Source: Symbiodinium natans (lineage: Eukaryota > Sar > Dinophyceae > Suessiales > Symbiodiniaceae). From it: 64,000 bases of DNA. The DNA lies in NCBI GenBank assembly GCA_905221605.1, contig CAJNDS010002701.1:903489-967488 (forward strand), written 5' to 3'. Below the pieces are notes generated by a model. The model saw only the letters and a program-made list of their open reading frames with translations, was not told the DNA's origin and did not search any database. A program made the translations under genes and the position numbers. This document shows positions 61,500 to 64,000 of this stretch, piece after piece; within the stretch, counting starts at the first letter, position 1, and the number at the start of each line of letters is the position of its first letter.

Positions 61500-62130
61500 G
61501 GCTTCAGTCGGACAGAGGTTTCCGGCCTCCAACCTTGATAAAGCCTGAGTACCGGGTGCCTCGAGGGGACAAGAACAGTGATGGTGTTTCGTGTTTTTTT
61601 GTGGGGGGGGAACGCTTGCTGAGAGCCGAAATCTGCCACTGGAAGATGCCAGGCCCGACGTGAGAGGCCGCGCGGGGGTGCTGGCCACTCTTCACGTGCG
61701 ATCAAGATGCAACAGAAGCAGAATTGGGCAAGAGTCGCCTCAGGCCTCAGTTTGACGGCAATACAAAATGAAGATCTGGGAGTTTCCCAACACTGGGTAC
61801 CTGTCTGGGGGATGTATGCCATATACGCAAGTACTTCGTCAAGGCTCGTCTCTCACCCTTTTCCTAGGATGGCTTAACGATCGCTGTGGCATGCGTATCC
61901 TGTCTGATGCAGGACACCTGATTGGTGGATCCGCAGCGTTGGCAGAATGTCCCGAATTCATCTGAAATATACAGACTGACTGCAGGCACACGCCTGGCTT
62001 GGTGGCCTGCATAAGCCAAAACCACCAGCTGCGTGAGAGGGTTTTGTGATTTGGAGGCATGGCACGTGTGCCTGCAAAGTAAACTCCTGAATTGTTGCAA
62101 GTCGACAGTGGCCGCGCAGTATCGGCCGCC
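61500..62130. other. Unassigned, ambiguous frames
   Basis: No telomeric units for 600 bases. Both strands have long open frames: minus 62136-61864 includes LYISDEFGTFCQRCGSTNQV; plus 61768-61965 includes LTLFLGWLNDRCGMRILSDA and a stop. One of them is probably an exon, but I cannot choose. Confidence 0.35.
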
Positions 62131-62307
62131 AAACAAAACTACCCTAAACCCTAAACTCGAAACCCTAAACCCTAAACCCTACACTCTAAGCATGACAAAG
62201 AAACCCTAACACCCAGATCTGGATCCGAACCTTAGCGACTCTGATCCTGTAACGCGGCTCTCAGCAAAGTAGGCAAAGCGGCCTGGGGAGAACAGGCCGG
62301 GGGTCGT

Positions 62308-62575
62308 CTAGGGTTTAGGGTTTAGGGTTTAGGGTTTAGGGTTTAGGGTTTAGGGTTTAGGGTTTAGGGTTTAGGGTTTAGGGTTTAGGGTTTAGGGTTT
62401 AGGGTTTAGGGTTTAGGGTTTAGGGTTTAGGGTTTAGGGTTTAGGGTGAGGGTGTAGGGTTTAGGGTTTAGGGTTTAGGGTTTAGGGTTTAGGGTTTAGG
62501 GTTTAGGGTTTAGGGTTCAGGGCTTAGGGTTAGGGTTCAGGGTTTGGGGTCTAGGGTTTAGGGTTTAGGGTTGCT
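62308..62575. repeat. Longest telomeric array, about 36 units
   Basis: About 260 bases of TTTAGGG with two small breaks (GTGAGGG, TTCAGGGCTTAGGG). Unique sequence and exons lie on both sides, so it is internal. Confidence 0.97.
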
Positions 62576-62706
62576 AAATTCGGCCCACACCCTGGTCCCG
62601 CCCTTAGAAATTCTGGAGATCGGATCTTGAAACCTCTCCAAACCTGACCCATTAAAGGCCCTTAGTTGCCTTCAAACCCCCGAGCCTGATCCGTCAAACC
62701 CGAAAC

Positions 62707-62777
62707 CTCCCTGCCACCTCGAAGGTCGGCAGGTCCACAGCATCCACGAAGCCAAAAATCCTTCGGATGGGCAGATA
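62707..62777 (-). CDS. Exon between a palindrome and a telomeric unit
   Basis: Twenty-three codons and 2 nt (YLPIRRIFGFVDAVDLPTFE then VAG), acceptor GCCTCCAAG from the arm of a family F element, donor GGGAG|GTTTCGGG from a degenerate telomeric unit. Both edges of the coding stretch therefore coincide with repeats. Function unknown. Confidence 0.55.
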
Positions 62778-62820
62778 CTTGGAGGCTCATGGTACTTATT
62801 AACCAGTTGTAACTGTACAG
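62769..62820. repeat. Family F half-element
   Basis: TACTTGGAGGCTCATGGTAC TTATTAACCAGTTGTAACTG matches the start of 2322-2450 (TACTTGGAGGTTCAGGTGCT TATTAACCAATTCTGACTG). The second arm is not seen. Confidence 0.75.
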
Positions 62821-63300
62821 CTATCATCTTCACCTGCGGGATTTTGGGGTTTAGGACTTTAGCGTCTTGGGAGATATTTGGGTCTTAAAGTTCTTGGGGG
62901 TTCTCAAAGAGCACGGTGTGTGCATTGGCCCCGGCCTGGTGCCGTGCTTAGGGTAGCTCAGGGCTAAGGGCCAAGTGTACTCGGCAAGGAGGTCCCGGGG
63001 CTCAAGTGGGACATTCGGAGCTGTATGCACATGGCCGCCAAGGATGCAGCGAAGGGCGCGTAGGCTTATGGTGCAGGCGGCACAGCAGCTGTCTAAGCTA
63101 GGGCCGAGTTCTCGCAGTTAGGTTTGCCTTTCCATGTCATGGGACCAGTGGGCCCTTAGCTGTAAAACGCAAGACTTACAATTGCATCTTGAAATAGAGG
63201 CCTCATTTTGCGTGCTCTGTTGGTTTAGATAGTTTACAGGGGCCAAAGCGTAGAAAGGGTCGACGGGGTATAACGTGGTGTCGCGAGTTTAGGGAAGAGA
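62820..63300 (-). other. Possible exon patch, frame uncertain
   Basis: Between 62980 and 63090 the minus strand reads LRALRCILGGHVHTAPNVPL then EPRDLLAEYTW. It looks coding, but I found no splice sites that match neighbours in phase. Confidence 0.3.
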
Positions 63301-63308
63301 CCCGGAGT

Positions 63309-63428
63309 TCAGCTGGCCCTGAAGCCAGCCCAACACATCCTCTGCGCTGCGTCGGGATCCAAAGCTGGCAGCCCATAGAGGTACGCCAGCTGCCGCAGGG
63401 CCTTTCGGGCTCCAAGCAAACGAAAAAA
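63309..63428 (-). CDS. Exon after a telomeric acceptor
   Basis: Thirty-nine codons and TGA (FFRLLGARKALRQLAYLYGL then PALDPDAAQ), acceptor CTAAACCCGCAG. It starts in phase 0, matching the end of 63869-63974. The last ten codons before TGA look less protein-like, so the exon may end earlier at a cryptic donor. Function unknown. Confidence 0.5.
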   Translation of the reverse strand, partial: FFRLLGARKALRQLAYLYGLPALDPDAAQRMCWAGFRAS

Positions 63429-63868
63429 CTGCGGGTTTAGGGTTTAGGGTTTGGGGTTTAAGGTTTAGGGTTTATGGGTTTTTTTTCGGGCTTAAAGGGC
63501 TCGCAGGGTATCTGGGGGCTAAGGCCTAGCAGGGTCTTGGGGCTTCAGGGCCTTAGGCAAAGAGGCCGAGTTGGTACTTCCTGAGATCTACTCAGCACCT
63601 AGGATATGCCTCAGTTGAGAGTTTTAGGATGACCAGGTGCTCATTTAATCCAACTTCATGGGCTGTTTAGGGGTTCAAGGTTTTGGGGTTTACGACACTC
63701 AACCCCCTGCAGTCTAACCTACCCCGCTCTCCCAACGACCCTCCAAAAGCTGGATGTGGCACCTAACTTCCACAAGCGCAGCACGCACGCCCTGGACGAT
63801 AAGTCTGAGATCCCGAAGCCCTGCGCCCTTTCCCCCAATCTGCTACGGCATCCCCCTCCCCTCCAAAC

Positions 63869-63974
63869 CCGGCAGAAGAAAGAGAAGAAGCGGGCCGTCA
63901 GCGCGGCCGCCAGGTCTATCAACTCCCCGCGCGCGCGTCCGCCGCTATCCAGCGCCCAGCGGAATTCCTCCGGA
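63869..63974 (-). CDS. Exon ending on GTTTGGAG
   Basis: One nt and 35 codons (PEEFRWALDSGGRARGELID then LAAALTARFFSFFCR), acceptor GTCCTCCCAG, donor TGCCGG|GTTTGGAG. Strong helical peptide. Joins 63309-63428 in phase 0. The gene continues beyond the window's right edge. Confidence 0.55.
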
Positions 63975-64000
63975 CTGGGAGGACTTATGAGGTTTAGGGT

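Larger units (their letters stand above)
1..64000. repeat. Interstitial telomeric islands, window-wide
   Basis: Tracts of the 7-bp unit TTTAGGG or its complement CCCTAAA recur every few hundred bases in both orientations, from two degenerate units to more than 30 perfect ones. Common variants are TTCAGGG, GTTTCGGG, TTTGGGG, GCTTAGGG and TTTAGGGG. They are nearly absent from the long coding blocks (about 34.2-38.6 kb apart from one unit, and 39.2-42.3 kb) and abundant in introns and between genes. TTTAGGG is the telomere unit of dinoflagellates, chromerids and plants. Flanking sequence is unique on both sides, so this is not a chromosome end. Confidence 0.97.

Noticed and set aside
62308-62575. 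Regular repeats as a CRISPR array
   Set aside because: The units are 7 bp and contiguous, without spacers; the setting is eukaryotic.
1-64000. Window as a chromosome end or subtelomere
   Set aside because: Telomeric tracts are short, occur in both orientations and alternate with exons over the whole 64 kb; no terminal array is present.
1-64000. Pure assembly artefact as the explanation of the telomeric tracts
   Set aside because: Tracts recur at codon-consistent positions, inside a palindromic element and at duplication edges, and vary in sequence. Individual junctions could still be misassembled, so long-read confirmation matters.

Overview
This window looks like nuclear DNA of an intron-rich alveolate, most probably a dinoflagellate. 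Four things point there. (1) Hundreds of TTTAGGG/CCCTAAA tracts occur, the telomere unit of dinoflagellates, plants and chromerids. (2) All genes I can support lie on the minus strand, the unidirectional layout of dinoflagellate genomes. (3) Introns are short, mix GT-AG and GC-AG, and several consist entirely of a repeated palindromic element (introners). (4) One protein pairs a divergent PDZ-like fold with a small C-terminal domain of a type I associate with dinoflagellate proteins. I see no rRNA, tRNA, CRISPR array, bacterial operon or prophage.

Layout. 0-9.7 kb: dense telomeric islands with short minus-strand exons (4.3, 6.5, 6.9, 7.2-7.7, 8.6, 9.2-9.6 kb). 10.2-11.9 kb: a complete three-exon gene for a two-helix membrane protein. 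12-27 kb: the most repeat-rich part, with MITE-like palindromes, microsatellites and isolated exons (15.1, 17.9-18.5, 20.7-21.4, 24.3, 26.0-26.3 kb). 28.0-29.8 kb: a three-exon transglutaminase-like gene whose second intron is an introner. 31.5-32.2 kb: a two-EF-hand protein. 35.1-36.8 kb: a coiled-coil protein. 38.0-38.1 kb: the first exon of another gene, followed by a 9-bp minisatellite. 39.4-41.7 kb: the PDZ-like protein, whose upstream exons may be those at 42.4, 44.5 and 45.5 kb. 48-50 kb: further exons. 51.4-54.4 kb: a gene of at least ten exons that can be chained by reading phase. 55.7-57.0 kb: a duplicated, broken membrane-protein gene with telomeric tracts at both duplication breakpoints. 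57-64 kb: many short exons between telomeric tracts.

Main observation. Most short unique patches between telomeric tracts read as exons on the minus strand. Their coding frame often ends exactly where a telomeric unit begins, read in the sense direction as GTTTAGGG or GCTTAGGG, so the telomeric unit itself supplies the GT or GC donor; TTTAG can supply the acceptor. In several places consecutive exons so defined agree in codon phase. The window therefore seems to hold two kinds of repeat-derived intron: telomeric-repeat introns, and introners from at least eight palindromic families. All splice sites here are read by eye from genomic sequence, and none is confirmed by RNA.
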